The notes: generated from the sequence alone by a model not told the origin. Shown: positions 24,101 through 32,595, counted from the first letter of the stretch. The stretch is DNA of 35,571 bases from Candidatus Cloacimonadota bacterium (GCA_017994635.1 JAGOKK010000010.1:1-35571), one strand, 5' to 3'. Program-made: numbers and translations.

Positions 24101-26561
24101 CAGTGCCGGCTACACACACATTTCCAGGCCCAACATCCGGTTTACCACCGCCTTCTTACCACCTCTTCCGGCCATCGAGGTAACTCCTGAAAGCATGTTG
24201 TTTGGTACTGTAATGATAAATACCTCATCTGCTCATAGCTTCCAGATTTCCAATCCCGGAACCGCAACTCTTACCGGTAACATCAGCACCCCTATTGCAT
24301 ATACAGTATCATCATCCCGGGATGCGGGGGCCTTACTTAGTGCTGCCGGTTCCAAAAAGCAGGAAGGTAGAAATTCGCTGGAATTCAGCATTCCAGCCGG
24401 AGAATCCTCAACGTTTAACCTTAGTTTCACTCCCACAGCAGTGCAAGCGTATAATGGGACTATCACAATTACTCACAATGTGGGAGGCGCCAATCGAACC
24501 ATTATCCTAAGCGGACAAGGCGGGAAACCAGGATTGAACCTCAGCGCCACCAGCTTCACGGCAAATCTTGTCCCTAATGATTCTGAAGCACAGGTACTGA
24601 CTGTGTCCAATAGCGGTAACATGGACTTAGCTTATAGCATGTCCATCTCCGGCTCGGTTCCCTGGCTCAGTTTTGCGGGGAGTAGTACTGGATCCATCTC
24701 TGCTGGGGGTGCGGCACATAACCTCACCCTTGCTTATGATGCTACAGGACTGTCCGCGGGGATCTATAGCGCAAGCATCATCGGCAGTTCTAACGATCCC
24801 AATAATACCAGCGTCACTGTGGATATCGCTTTGAATGTACTGGCTCCTTTGATAACTGTAAGTCCTGGCAGCATTGATTTTGGGATGGTTCCAGTGGGGC
24901 AAAGCCATAGCGAGAGCTTCACCATCAGCAATCCCGGTACTGCCACTCTTACGGGGCAGATCGTTACCCCCCTCTTCCTTGCTGTCAGTGCAGCTCGAGG
25001 ATCCGCACTCCGTACAGCTCAGTTTACCAAATCCCGAGAGGCTATAGGTGACCGGAACACCATCAGCTTTGAGATCCCCCCTGGTGAAAGCGAAGACTTC
25101 TCAGCTAGCTTCTCCCCCACAGATGTAACTGAATACCATAGTGCCATACTCATCATGCACAATGCTGATGTTCCCCAACAAGAGATCGAGTTTTACGGTA
25201 TCGGTGCCCAGGCGATCCTGCAATGGAATCCTCCGTCAATAGAGGTAGATCTACCGTTTTCGGGTTCCACCATGATTTCTCTCGATTTGGATAATATGGG
25301 CAACATCCCGCTGACATTTACGGCAAATCGAGCCTCTGGTTCATACCCATTCATGATAAATGGTTCCAGCAGTTTGAGCGGGAGCATTTTGCCATGGTCG
25401 AGTTTTATGCTTCAGCTACATTTTTCTGCTCCTCCTACGGGAGAAGACACATACATTGCTGCAATTGATATCCACAGCAATGATCCTGATCATGATTTCG
25501 TACGAATTCCCATTACGATCAATGTATTCAATCCCAATCATCCGCCTGTACTGAATCTGCCCCCCGAGATGAATGTGCCCTACAATGGTTCCAAAGCGGT
25601 GAACTTTTTGGCCTATGCAGCTGATCAGGATGATGATGACCTTTATGTAGTCTCAGTGATTACTGGACCGCATATCACGCTGGTTGGCAACCGTCTGACA
25701 CCCGATCTGAACTGGTATGGCGAGGAAGAGATGCAAGTTACTATCAGCGACGGCGAATTTGAAGATACCGATCAGATGATGATCATCGTTAATGCCCCTC
25801 CCACGCTGGATATCCCTGATGAGTTCAGTTTCAATCGCAATGACTCCTTATTCGTAAATTTCAGAGATTACATCATTGATCCAGAGATGGATGATTATAA
25901 TATCAGCTTCACTGGCAATAGCGCAATCAGCATCCACCAACTCGGTACAAGAGCTTCTTTCAGCGCACCCAATGGCTTTGCTGGCAGCGAGTCCATCACG
26001 ATAAGCGTAAATGACGTCTGGAACACGGTTCAGGATAGCTTCACGATCAATGTGATCAATCATGCTCCGGTTTTGTCGGTTCCAGATGGTTACAGCCTGG
26101 ATCAAAACGGAAGTTTGACGGTGGATTTCACTCCCTATATCAGCGATCCCGATGGCGACGCTCTGGATTTGAGCTATTCAGAGAATGGCAACGTGATGGT
26201 AAACATCGATGGCTACAGCGTTACCTTTAGCCCCGCCCTGGATTGGTTTGGAACTCAGACCATCAACTTCAGCCTTTCTGATGGTTATCTACAAAGCTCC
26301 GATACAGTGAGCATCACAGTGGAACAGGTGATAGACCATCTGGATAGCCCAGTGGTGACCATCCAGGGGAATTCCAATGGGATCATGATTCACTGGCCTG
26401 CTGTGGAATATGCTACCCAATATCAGGTATTCAGAAGCGCCGATCCTTACGGAGGCTACGAATTGATCGCCACCACCACCAATCCGATGTATTACGACAA
26501 CCTCCCTCCAGATAAGGCCTTTTATCACGTAAAAGCGGTGTATACTCCCTACAGTAAATAG
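21168..26561 (+). CDS. Large secreted subtilisin-like (S8) peptidase with Ig/ASH/FN3-type domains
   Basis: A 1797-residue exported serine peptidase. After a signal peptide (about 1-23) and an I9-like propeptide (about 45-155), the S8 domain has Asp213 (IIDTGVD), His247 (GHGTACSG) and Ser432 (NGTSCATP). Beyond the catalytic domain come an Ig-like domain (about 500-580), a jelly-roll-like module starting E-G-F-E-T, one fibronectin III domain, a region with VRMKHT motifs, and two related ASH/choice-of-anchor-D domains. These are at about 1000-1120 and 1225-1345, both containing I-S-N-P-G-T-A-T-L-T-G. Three cadherin-like repeats (Pro-Pro-V-L-type starts) and a final FN3 domain follow. It ends within that FN3 domain; the PNPF sorting domain of the neighbouring peptidase is absent. 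Start ATG 21168 is chosen for its ggaga site and signal peptide; the longer upstream frame lacks one. Confidence 0.9.
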   Translation: MHRSRIALLTLFIFCCLGSVGAQTRPDNSHKPSSKSSIPSSTRPRFATDRIKIKLSEDALLLANLPTGLYAEASAFNINELDQLFRVNGGDKIIRAHRKVNDTAWERSTGFHRWFLITLEGKTSVEQAIKSFKANRYIEEAIPEYIAYTTAIPNDPYYANNWGHNNTAQLPVYSGGSHSGAGVGTVGFDAHMQLAWDQSQGYGDIYTIIAIIDTGVDTSHPDLRLVAGYDYGDNDANPMDNSADPGHGTACSGVAAGRANNGLGVTGVAGGCSVMPLKIASSDGSLYFTAIENALTHCGDNNVDVASMSFGAEEGMGEGDSSSTDSALEYAYSHGVTLLAATANSNAAVIAYPSNHNKVISVGASSPTGQRKSTSSSDGENWWGSNYGTATQDDQNAVDIMAPTILPATDITGTGNGYNTSSDYYMWFNGTSCATPYAAGVAALLISKDNTLTPAAVRQALVSTCTDMTIDGGTGWDRYTGYGMVNANAALSSLVPGMPSCNITAPSSGETIDLNSSVTINVAATDTDGIINNVKFYIDDVLKSTDTTSPYSWNWNTTGYSAGSHSIKAIATDNSANTSTSVVTITLIPPANEGFETADFSAYPWVNSSAIPWTVQSTDSYSGTYAARSGQIGDGTNTVLSLSLNVVDPGSISFYQRVSSESEWDYLRFYLDDELQGEWSGEVNWTPQSYPVSLGFHTFKWEYSKDSSDSSGSDCAWLDHLVLPIFNDFFPPRNLSGSAGSGTISLGWNAPDANTPSSYNIYRDGSLLTNVTGTSHTDNTVQNGVSYTYYVTSLYTSGSGESIPSNSITLTPGMVSNDYTIGTGTSATGSTVACPINIYYKSRHGQSIYTAAELIAAGITGPVDITRIGFYIDSVPNEALPNFIVRMKHTSAADVTDWQSAEGMTTVYTSGSYMPVAGDFHMLELSSPFTWDGVSNLLVDTAFSQVSQWSQSGSVRYSSIANGYRYTQSDSADQTNVFSAGYTHISRPNIRFTTAFLPPLPAIEVTPESMLFGTVMINTSSAHSFQISNPGTATLTGNISTPIAYTVSSSRDAGALLSAAGSKKQEGRNSLEFSIPAGESSTFNLSFTPTAVQAYNGTITITHNVGGANRTIILSGQGGKPGLNLSATSFTANLVPNDSEAQVLTVSNSGNMDLAYSMSISGSVPWLSFAGSSTGSISAGGAAHNLTLAYDATGLSAGIYSASIIGSSNDPNNTSVTVDIALNVLAPLITVSPGSIDFGMVPVGQSHSESFTISNPGTATLTGQIVTPLFLAVSAARGSALRTAQFTKSREAIGDRNTISFEIPPGESEDFSASFSPTDVTEYHSAILIMHNADVPQQEIEFYGIGAQAILQWNPPSIEVDLPFSGSTMISLDLDNMGNIPLTFTANRASGSYPFMINGSSSLSGSILPWSSFMLQLHFSAPPTGEDTYIAAIDIHSNDPDHDFVRIPITINVFNPNHPPVLNLPPEMNVPYNGSKAVNFLAYAADQDDDDLYVVSVITGPHITLVGNRLTPDLNWYGEEEMQVTISDGEFEDTDQMMIIVNAPPTLDIPDEFSFNRNDSLFVNFRDYIIDPEMDDYNISFTGNSAISIHQLGTRASFSAPNGFAGSESITISVNDVWNTVQDSFTINVINHAPVLSVPDGYSLDQNGSLTVDFTPYISDPDGDALDLSYSENGNVMVNIDGYSVTFSPALDWFGTQTINFSLSDGYLQSSDTVSITVEQVIDHLDSPVVTIQGNSNGIMIHWPAVEYATQYQVFRSADPYGGYELIATTTNPMYYDNLPPDKAFYHVKAVYTPYSK

Positions 26562-26578
26562 CCGTACCACTCCTTTCA

Positions 26579-26632
26579 CTCCCCTGGCCTGTACGTGGAG
26601 TAGATTGATGCCATGTTCAGGCCAGTGGGGGA
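26579..26632 (+). other. Hairpin after the subtilase gene
   Basis: The arm cccctggcctg near 26580 pairs with caggccagtgggg near 26618, with a two-base bulge and a 25-30 base loop. No T-run follows, so it may be a Rho-type or processing structure, or a terminator with a poor tail. Confidence 0.45.
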
Positions 26633-26761
26633 TTCAGGAGGAAGCAAACACTCCATCTCATAGAGGCACAAGGGTATGAGTAGTGGGATCGTAAATTATA
26701 TAAATCCTGGGCACCGAGTTACGCCTTATTTGCTCTCAGCCTGCCTTATGGCTGCCGATCA
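26633..26761. other. Gene-free interval
   Basis: No supported reading frame, RNA gene or known motif is visible between the hairpin after the subtilase gene and the dispersed repeat. Confidence 0.4.
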
Positions 26762-26820
26762 TGTCAAGGGCATCCCAAACACTTCCTAAGCGTGGCTTGG
26801 GATGTGCTTGGGATGTGTAT
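26762..26820 (+). repeat. Dispersed intergenic repeat, copy 2
   Basis: This segment aligns with the reverse complement of 9100-9169 through shared blocks catcccaaa, tcctaagcg, ggcttgg and atgtg. It also contains a direct tandem of cttgggatgtg and an inverted atcccaa/ttgggat pair, so it can fold. It lies 267 bases before the TetR gene, in a 525-base gene-free region. Confidence 0.65.
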
Positions 26821-27024
26821 GATATATGGGTAATTTGCCAGCCAGTATCGGCCAGCAACCATCCTGAATGCTCTATGATTATATTCATTCTCCCGTGCTG
26901 GTCTCACATCTTCATCCCCACCCAGCAGCAGCGACGAAGGCCAACAATGCAGTGAATTCCTGACCGATGGCAGGTGTGAGCCATAGCGAGTAATAAAAAT
27001 GTTTCGATGGATGGTGGAATGTTC
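26821..27024. other. Gene-free interval upstream of the TetR gene
   Basis: No supported reading frame, RNA gene or known motif is visible here apart from the promoter box described next. Confidence 0.4.
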
Positions 27025-27030
27025 TTGACA
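27025..27030 (+). promoter_or_regulatory. TTGACA -35-like box upstream of the TetR-led operon
   Basis: The box lies 56 bases before the ATG at 27087. No strong -10 hexamer follows. A TetR operator, if the regulator controls itself, would be expected around here; I do not see an unambiguous palindrome. Confidence 0.35.
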
Positions 27031-27086
27031 ATATGAACGGATACCAGAAAATGGGATGAGAAACGTAAACAACGAGGATAAGCGTA

Positions 27087-27695
27087 ATGATCGTCAAGAA
27101 ACTGATGGCTCTCATACCGCCAACCATGAGTGGAAAGCAGAAAGCTTTACTCATTGCGGCCTCAAAGCTGTTTCACCGGTATGGTTTTTCCAGAGTAAGC
27201 GTAGAGGAACTATGCCGCCAGGCCCGAGTGAGCAAAGTAACTTTCTATCGATACTACAAGGGCAAGGATGAATTGATCCTGAACCTGTTACGATTCCTCT
27301 TTGACGATATGCTAAGCACATGTCAGGATGTGTTGGATGGCGATCTGAGCTTGAAACAGAAACTTGATACTGTGATGATTTTGAAGCAGGACTTCATCTC
27401 TCTTCTGGGTGCAGAAATATTGGAAGGCTTGTTTCACCATCCTTCTGCCAGAGAGTATTATCTTCGGCTCAGCGAAGAGAGTTTCGCGAGTGTAAGAGCA
27501 TTACTATACCGGGAACAACAGCAGGGCGGGATAAATCCCAGGCTAAACGTGGAGATGTTTCTTGCTCTGCTCAGAGAAGTGGCAAAGATCTTTTCAGACA
27601 ATAGCATAGCCCAGTATAGCACGAGCTTCCCAGAACTGGTGACTCAAGTGAATGACATCCTGATTTATGGCATTTTCCCTCGTGATACCCAATGA
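27087..27695 (+). CDS. TetR-family transcriptional regulator
   Basis: A 202-residue one-component repressor. The DNA-binding helix-turn-helix lies at about 16-62: the ALLIAASKLFHRYGF helix, then VSVEELCRQARVSKVTFYRYYKGKDEL, a nearly canonical TetR motif. The C-terminal all-helical part, which binds a ligand and dimerises, is variable and gives no hint of the inducer. ATG 27087 has GAGG at 27075-27078. The stop overlaps the start of the next gene (ATGA), so the regulator is the first gene of the export operon and probably controls it. Confidence 0.92.
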   Translation: MIVKKLMALIPPTMSGKQKALLIAASKLFHRYGFSRVSVEELCRQARVSKVTFYRYYKGKDELILNLLRFLFDDMLSTCQDVLDGDLSLKQKLDTVMILKQDFISLLGAEILEGLFHHPSAREYYLRLSEESFASVRALLYREQQQGGINPRLNVEMFLALLREVAKIFSDNSIAQYSTSFPELVTQVNDILIYGIFPRDTQ

Positions 27696-28723
27696 AACAG
27701 TTCGCTCTATTCCTGGCCCTTCTATCACTTTGCCCCTGGCTTTCCTGCACCATAAGCAGCAACCGTTTTGCTCTGTATGGTGACATCGCTGAGCAGCAGA
27801 AGAGCCTGGGTGCCCTGTGGGCAATGGATCTATCTGCCGGGCAGAATCTGGGAAAGGTATCGATGCAGGCGGAGTACAGCTTGTACTCGCGCTTTCACAG
27901 CGAATGGGATGGCTCTCATGATGCAACCATGACAGCTGATACCTACCGCGCAAGTATCAGCTGCAGCTTACCTCAAGCGGAGCTTCGAATAGGGCTTCAG
28001 CGCTTAAATTTCGGAAGCGCTCAGATCTTGCGTCCACTGCAGTGGTTTGATTCTTTGGATCCGCTGGATCCACATCAATACACCAAGGGGGTGGATGCTG
28101 CTCTCCTGCGCATTAATTGGCTGAATAACGCCAATCTCTGGATCTGGGGGATAAGGGGCGACCCTGCACCCAAGGGCAGCGAAGTGATAGGCAGCAAGGA
28201 GGATACGATCGAGTTTGGCGGGCGCTTTCAGCATCCAACGCCCATCGGAGAAGCTGCGCTCAGTCTGCATCACCGGGAGCTTGCTGTGGGCAGCGAGGAA
28301 CGTGCCGGGATCGATCTGCGCATGGACTATCTGATGGGGCTGTGGTTGGAAGCATCTCTATCTCGCTTCTCAGTTGTGCGTTATGTTCCCAAGTATCTGG
28401 TGAGCGCGACTATTGGTTCGGATTATACCATCGATGCAGGCAATGGTTTGGCTCTGATGCTTGAGCAAATGGTGGTATCTTCTGCCCCTCAGGGATTGGA
28501 TGAACTAAGCGAAGAAAGGGTGATGAGCGCATTGATGGCCAGCTATCCTTTGGGAATTCTGGATAGCTTGAAAGCCTTGGGCACTTACGATTGGAGTGTC
28601 TTGGAATTGTCTCTGGGCGCGAGCTGGATACGCACTTATGACTATATATCACTGGAAGCATCGCTAAGGAATTCTTCCACAGCAGGACTAAGCCTGCACA
28701 CAATGATAAACGCCCATTTTTGA
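27692..28723 (+). CDS. Putative outer-membrane barrel protein of the export operon
   Basis: A 343-residue exported protein with a signal peptide (about 1-20, ending near the SC of LSCTISS; the Cys could be lipidated but the lipobox is weak). The mature part has alternating hydrophobic/aromatic strands (such as KVSMQAEYSLYSRF, then AELRIGLQRLNF) and ends in Phe (I-N-A-H-F), as expected for an outer-membrane beta-barrel. I do not recognise the family. The start overlaps the TetR stop by four bases (ATGA), and the ABC ATPase follows within seven bases, so it is a dedicated part of the same system. It could be the outer-membrane exit or receptor for the exported substrate. Confidence 0.7.
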   Translation: MKQFALFLALLSLCPWLSCTISSNRFALYGDIAEQQKSLGALWAMDLSAGQNLGKVSMQAEYSLYSRFHSEWDGSHDATMTADTYRASISCSLPQAELRIGLQRLNFGSAQILRPLQWFDSLDPLDPHQYTKGVDAALLRINWLNNANLWIWGIRGDPAPKGSEVIGSKEDTIEFGGRFQHPTPIGEAALSLHHRELAVGSEERAGIDLRMDYLMGLWLEASLSRFSVVRYVPKYLVSATIGSDYTIDAGNGLALMLEQMVVSSAPQGLDELSEERVMSALMASYPLGILDSLKALGTYDWSVLELSLGASWIRTYDYISLEASLRNSSTAGLSLHTMINAHF

Positions 28724-28730
28724 GGATATG

Positions 28731-29444
28731 ATGAAAGAAGTGATTGCGGCCATCAGAGATATGAGCAAGTCTTTCCCCACTGGAGAAGGGGAATTCTGGG
28801 CTCTAAAGAACATCAATCTGGATTTCCATAGAGGGGAATTTGGCGGTTTTGTGGGACCCAGCGGCAGTGGCAAGACAACCCTGCTAAACATCTTGGGCTC
28901 CTTGGATGTTCCCACAAAAGGAGAAGTGGAAGTATTGGGCTACAAGGTTCATGAGATTACACAGCGCCAGGCCAGCATTCTGCGATCTGCTCACATCGGC
29001 TTCATTTTCCAGACTTACAATCTACTTCCGGTGTACAATGTATATGAAAACGTGGAATTCCCCCTACTGCTGTTAAAAATGGAGGCAAGTAAGCGGGATA
29101 AAATGGTGAAGGATGCCATTGAGTGGGTGGGGCTAACAGACAAGATCAAGAGCCGCCCAAATCAGCTTTCCGGAGGGCAATGCCAAAGAGTGGCGATTGC
29201 CCGCGCGATGGTGAAAAAGCCTGATCTGGTATTGGCCGATGAGCCCACCGCCAATCTGGATACAGAGAACTCCCTAAACATCCTGGACACCATGCTGAAA
29301 CTAAACAAAGAGTTTCACACGGGCTTTATCTTCAGCACTCACGATCCCAAGGTGATTGCATATCTACGTCGTGTGATCAAGTTAATCGATGGAGAGGTGA
29401 AAAGTGATGATCTTGCACCTGGCATTCAAGAATATCATAAATAA
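28731..29444 (+). CDS. ABC transporter ATPase, LolD/MacB type
   Basis: A 237-residue ATPase subunit of an ABC transporter. Walker [10 protein letters not shown] is at 42-50; LSGGQCQR (signature) and LVLADEPT (Walker B) follow, with a His-loop near FSTHD. The [11 protein letters not shown] segment and overall size match the LolD/MacB group that works with FtsX-type permeases rather than importers. Of two adjacent ATGs (28728, 28731) the second has the better spacing to the gagga site. It overlaps the first permease gene by about 38 bases, showing tight coupling. Confidence 0.92.
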   Translation: MKEVIAAIRDMSKSFPTGEGEFWALKNINLDFHRGEFGGFVGPSGSGKTTLLNILGSLDVPTKGEVEVLGYKVHEITQRQASILRSAHIGFIFQTYNLLPVYNVYENVEFPLLLLKMEASKRDKMVKDAIEWVGLTDKIKSRPNQLSGGQCQRVAIARAMVKKPDLVLADEPTANLDTENSLNILDTMLKLNKEFHTGFIFSTHDPKVIAYLRRVIKLIDGEVKSDDLAPGIQEYHK

Positions 29445-30582
29445 CGGTTGGCGTAGCCTGATCAATGTGCTGGTGATCACCATTGTGCTCATCATCATGG
29501 TGTGGACTCAAGCCATGTACTACAGTTGGATTCGCCTGGCTGAGATTCAACAGAGCAATTGGGAATATGGCAAGGGCCTATTGCGCGTGAAGAGTTACGA
29601 TCCATACGATCCACTAACCTATGAAGATAGCTATGCCCCGGTGCCAGCAGAATTGAGAGCTGGCATTATCCGCAAAGAGATAGTACCCATCATGTTGGCC
29701 CCTGCAAGTATCTATCCACAGGGAAGAGTGCAAGCTGCTGTGATCAAGGGTATTCCTGATGATCAGCAGGTGCTTGCTTTCCCCGGGGGGAAGTTGAGTT
29801 CTGAAGCTTCAGACATGGTTCCCGTGCTTATCGGTACCGCCATGGCAAAAAGCACACGTCTGCAGGTGGGGGATATCTTCAGCATTCGCATCCGCGATAT
29901 CAATGGTACATACAATGCCATTGATGCGGTCGTGGAAGACGTGCTATCCATCCCTGCCCCGTCCGCTGATATCTCCACGATCTGGGTGAATCTGAAAATG
30001 CTGGAACGCATCCGTGGAGCTGAGGGAATGGCGAGCTACTTCGTCCTCGGCAACGATAAATACCGCCGATTGGCTACGAAAGACTTCCGCTATATCGACA
30101 AGGATGAGTACTTCGCAGACCTGTATCAGATGCTGGATAATGAAAGGTTTCAACAAGTACTGATGTACGGCTTGCTGATGCTCCTGGTGCTGATCGCGAT
30201 CTTCGATACTCAGGCTCTGGCAGTGTTCAAACGCTGCCGGGAGATAGGTACCCTGTCAGCACTGGGCTTTACCAAGGCCAGGATCACCTTGCTTTTTACG
30301 ATTGAAGGAGCTTTGTACAGCCTGTTTGCCATAGTGCTAACGCCTATATTGGGCTTTCCATTGTTCTGGTATTTTGCCACATACGGGTTCCCGATCATTG
30401 ATGGATACGATGAATTTGCCCTGCCTGGCTTCAGCGAACCCATCAAGTTTATATATCCACTGCATGAGATCGCTATAGTGTTTTTACTAATCATGGTCTT
30501 CACTATATTAGTCAGTTGGCTTCCCACCCGGAGAATTGCCCGCATGAGTCCTGTGGATGCCCTGCGGGGGAAGGTGAATTGA
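29407..30582 (+). CDS. FtsX/LolC-type ABC permease 1
   Basis: A 391-residue permease with one N-terminal membrane helix, a periplasmic domain of about 230 residues (MacB-like), and three C-terminal helices forming the FtsX module. The sequence AVFKRCREIGTLSALGFTKARI is the cytoplasmic coupling segment that contacts the ATPase. ATG 29407 is used, with ggagagg nine bases upstream; a GTG one codon earlier is possible. It resembles LolC/LolE and MacB-like permeases. The neighbouring gene encodes a second, different permease, so the transporter is probably a heterodimer. Confidence 0.9.
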   Translation: MILHLAFKNIINNGWRSLINVLVITIVLIIMVWTQAMYYSWIRLAEIQQSNWEYGKGLLRVKSYDPYDPLTYEDSYAPVPAELRAGIIRKEIVPIMLAPASIYPQGRVQAAVIKGIPDDQQVLAFPGGKLSSEASDMVPVLIGTAMAKSTRLQVGDIFSIRIRDINGTYNAIDAVVEDVLSIPAPSADISTIWVNLKMLERIRGAEGMASYFVLGNDKYRRLATKDFRYIDKDEYFADLYQMLDNERFQQVLMYGLLMLLVLIAIFDTQALAVFKRCREIGTLSALGFTKARITLLFTIEGALYSLFAIVLTPILGFPLFWYFATYGFPIIDGYDEFALPGFSEPIKFIYPLHEIAIVFLLIMVFTILVSWLPTRRIARMSPVDALRGKVN

Positions 30583-30583
30583 T

Positions 30584-31855
30584 ATGTTTAAGTTTGTGTT
30601 AAAAGGAGTGTTTCGCGATCGTCATCGCTGGCTGTTCCCAGTGCTGATCGTGGTATTTGCAGTTGGGCTAATGGTCTTTGCCTATACCTTTATGGAAGGC
30701 TTCAAGACCAGTTATATCCGCCAAAACGCACGCTTTAACAGCGGTCATCTGAAAGTGGTCAGCCGGGCTTATGCCGAAATGCTGGATCTGAAACCTTACG
30801 ATCTGGCATTGATGGACGTTACCCCCTTGCTGGAAGAGTGGAAAAAGGACTATCCCCAGTTAGATTGGGTGGAGCGGATCAATTTCGGAGCGATCTTGGA
30901 TGTCCCTGATGAAGAGGGAGATACGCGGGTACAGACCGAAGTCCTGGGTTTCGGGGTGGATCTACTGGGATCTGAAGAAGAACAGAAGCGCCTGCGTCTG
31001 GCAGAGGGATTGAGAAACGGCCGCATTCCCGAAAAATCCGGTGAATTGCTCTTGAGTGCTTCAGCCGCCAATAGCATGGGGCTGGAAGTGGGAGATACTG
31101 TTACACTGATGAGTTCCACTGTCTTTGGAGCTATGACTCTGCGAAACTTCGTGATTTCTGGTACAGTGGAGTTTGGCGCTTCCAGCCTGGACCGGGGAGC
31201 TCTAGTGGCCGATCTGCAGGATATCCGCGAAATGCTGGATATGCAGGACGCAGCGGGGGAAATCCTGGCGTACTTCAAGAATGGTGAGTATAACGTAAGA
31301 GCGGCAACTGAGGTAATGAACGGATTTAATGAACGGTATAGTAAAGCTACCGATGAGTTCTCACCCCAGATGTTGCGCCTCAACGATCAGGGAAACATGG
31401 GGCCGATACTGAAGATGTTTGATTATAGCAAGCTATGGATGTCCATCGGGTTCATATTTGTGCTCAGCATCGTGCTTTGGAATGCGGGACTGCTAAATGG
31501 CATCCGCCGATATGGTGAATTTGGCCTGCGTCTGGCGATTGGAGAAAGTAAGAAGCGCGTCTATCTAGCGCTTACTGCTGAAGCGGCGATTGTAGGGATT
31601 GTGGGGGGACTCCTTGGCATTCTCCTGGGTTTGGCAATAAGCTTGTACTTCAATAATATCGGGATGGATATGAGCGCTTACACCCGCAGTTCTGCCATGA
31701 TGACCGAAAACACTTTATACACCACCATCACAACACAGGCAATCATCCTGAGTTTTCTTCCCGGATTTGTTTCCACCATATTTGGGGCTGCTCTGGCTGG
31801 GCTCGCAATCTTCAAACGGGAAACCTCACAACTAACCAAGGAGTTGGAAACATGA
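30584..31855 (+). CDS. FtsX/LolE-type ABC permease 2
   Basis: A 423-residue permease with an N-terminal helix (about 15-38), a large periplasmic domain, and three C-terminal helices. The LLNGIRRYGEFGLRLAIGESKKRV segment is the coupling motif of FtsX-type permeases. It starts one base after permease 1 and its stop overlaps the LolA-like gene (ATGA). The periplasmic domain differs in sequence and length from that of permease 1, supporting a heteromeric complex. Confidence 0.9.
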   Translation: MFKFVLKGVFRDRHRWLFPVLIVVFAVGLMVFAYTFMEGFKTSYIRQNARFNSGHLKVVSRAYAEMLDLKPYDLALMDVTPLLEEWKKDYPQLDWVERINFGAILDVPDEEGDTRVQTEVLGFGVDLLGSEEEQKRLRLAEGLRNGRIPEKSGELLLSASAANSMGLEVGDTVTLMSSTVFGAMTLRNFVISGTVEFGASSLDRGALVADLQDIREMLDMQDAAGEILAYFKNGEYNVRAATEVMNGFNERYSKATDEFSPQMLRLNDQGNMGPILKMFDYSKLWMSIGFIFVLSIVLWNAGLLNGIRRYGEFGLRLAIGESKKRVYLALTAEAAIVGIVGGLLGILLGLAISLYFNNIGMDMSAYTRSSAMMTENTLYTTITTQAIILSFLPGFVSTIFGAALAGLAIFKRETSQLTKELET

Positions 31856-32595
31856 AAAGATACCTAATGCTGTCTCTTGTGGGAGCACTTTCAGCGATCA
31901 TGCTTTTCGCTCAAGTACCTTCCGCAGAGGAGATTATCCGTGCGGTTGACCGCAATATGATCACCAAGAGCTCCAAGATTCGTAGCCGTATGATTGTGCA
32001 TTCGCGTCGGGCTTCCCGGACTATGGAGATGCTCAGTTATTCTTCAGGGAACGACAAGTCATATAGCGAGTATCTGTCACCTCCCAGGGATAAAGGCACA
32101 AAGATGCTCAAACTGGGCGATGATCTCTGGATCTATGATCCTGGTACAGACCGTAGCATCACGATTTCCGGAAACATGCTGAAACAATCTGTAATGGGCA
32201 GTGACCTATCCTATGAAGATATGATGGAGGAGACCCATCTACTAGATAGCTACAAAGCTGTGATCAAAGGATCCACCAAGTATGATTCACGCAGTGTATG
32301 GATTATCGAACTCACTGCCAAACACGCGGGAGTTACCTATCAAAAACGTAAAGCATACATCGATACGGAGCGCTATGTGTGCTTGTATGAAGAGTGGTAC
32401 GCGAAGAGCGGCAAGCTGTTGAAAACGGTGAAGGCTTCCGACGTGAAAAGGATAGATGGACGCTGGTATCCCACTCGCTTTGTGTTTAAAGATGAATTGA
32501 AACAAGGTAAGGGCACAGAGTACATCATCGATACAATCGAGTTTAATGTGGCCATCCCTGCCTATACCTTTAGCAAGGCAGTACTGAAGAAGTGA
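31852..32595 (+). CDS. Periplasmic LolA-like outer-membrane lipoprotein-sorting protein
   Basis: A 247-residue exported protein with a signal peptide (about 1-21, ending M-L-F-A-Q). The mature protein matches the 'outer membrane lipoprotein-sorting protein' group with a LolA/LolB-like half-barrel: the EEIIRAVDRNM start, the repeated beta-strand pattern, KGTKMLKLGDDLWIYDPGTDR, and KKAYIDTERY-like segments. LolA-type proteins carry lipid-modified substrates through the periplasm. Its start overlaps permease 2 and its stop overlaps the flavoprotein gene (GTGA). The set of ATPase, two permeases and LolA-like carrier recalls the LolCDE-A pathway but is separately regulated by the TetR protein. Confidence 0.88.
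   Translation: MKRYLMLSLVGALSAIMLFAQVPSAEEIIRAVDRNMITKSSKIRSRMIVHSRRASRTMEMLSYSSGNDKSYSEYLSPPRDKGTKMLKLGDDLWIYDPGTDRSITISGNMLKQSVMGSDLSYEDMMEETHLLDSYKAVIKGSTKYDSRSVWIIELTAKHAGVTYQKRKAYIDTERYVCLYEEWYAKSGKLLKTVKASDVKRIDGRWYPTRFVFKDELKQGKGTEYIIDTIEFNVAIPAYTFSKAVLKK

Noticed and set aside
26761-26955. Small frame across the dispersed repeat
   Set aside because: It covers the repeat and a gene-free stretch, and its translation has no recognisable features.
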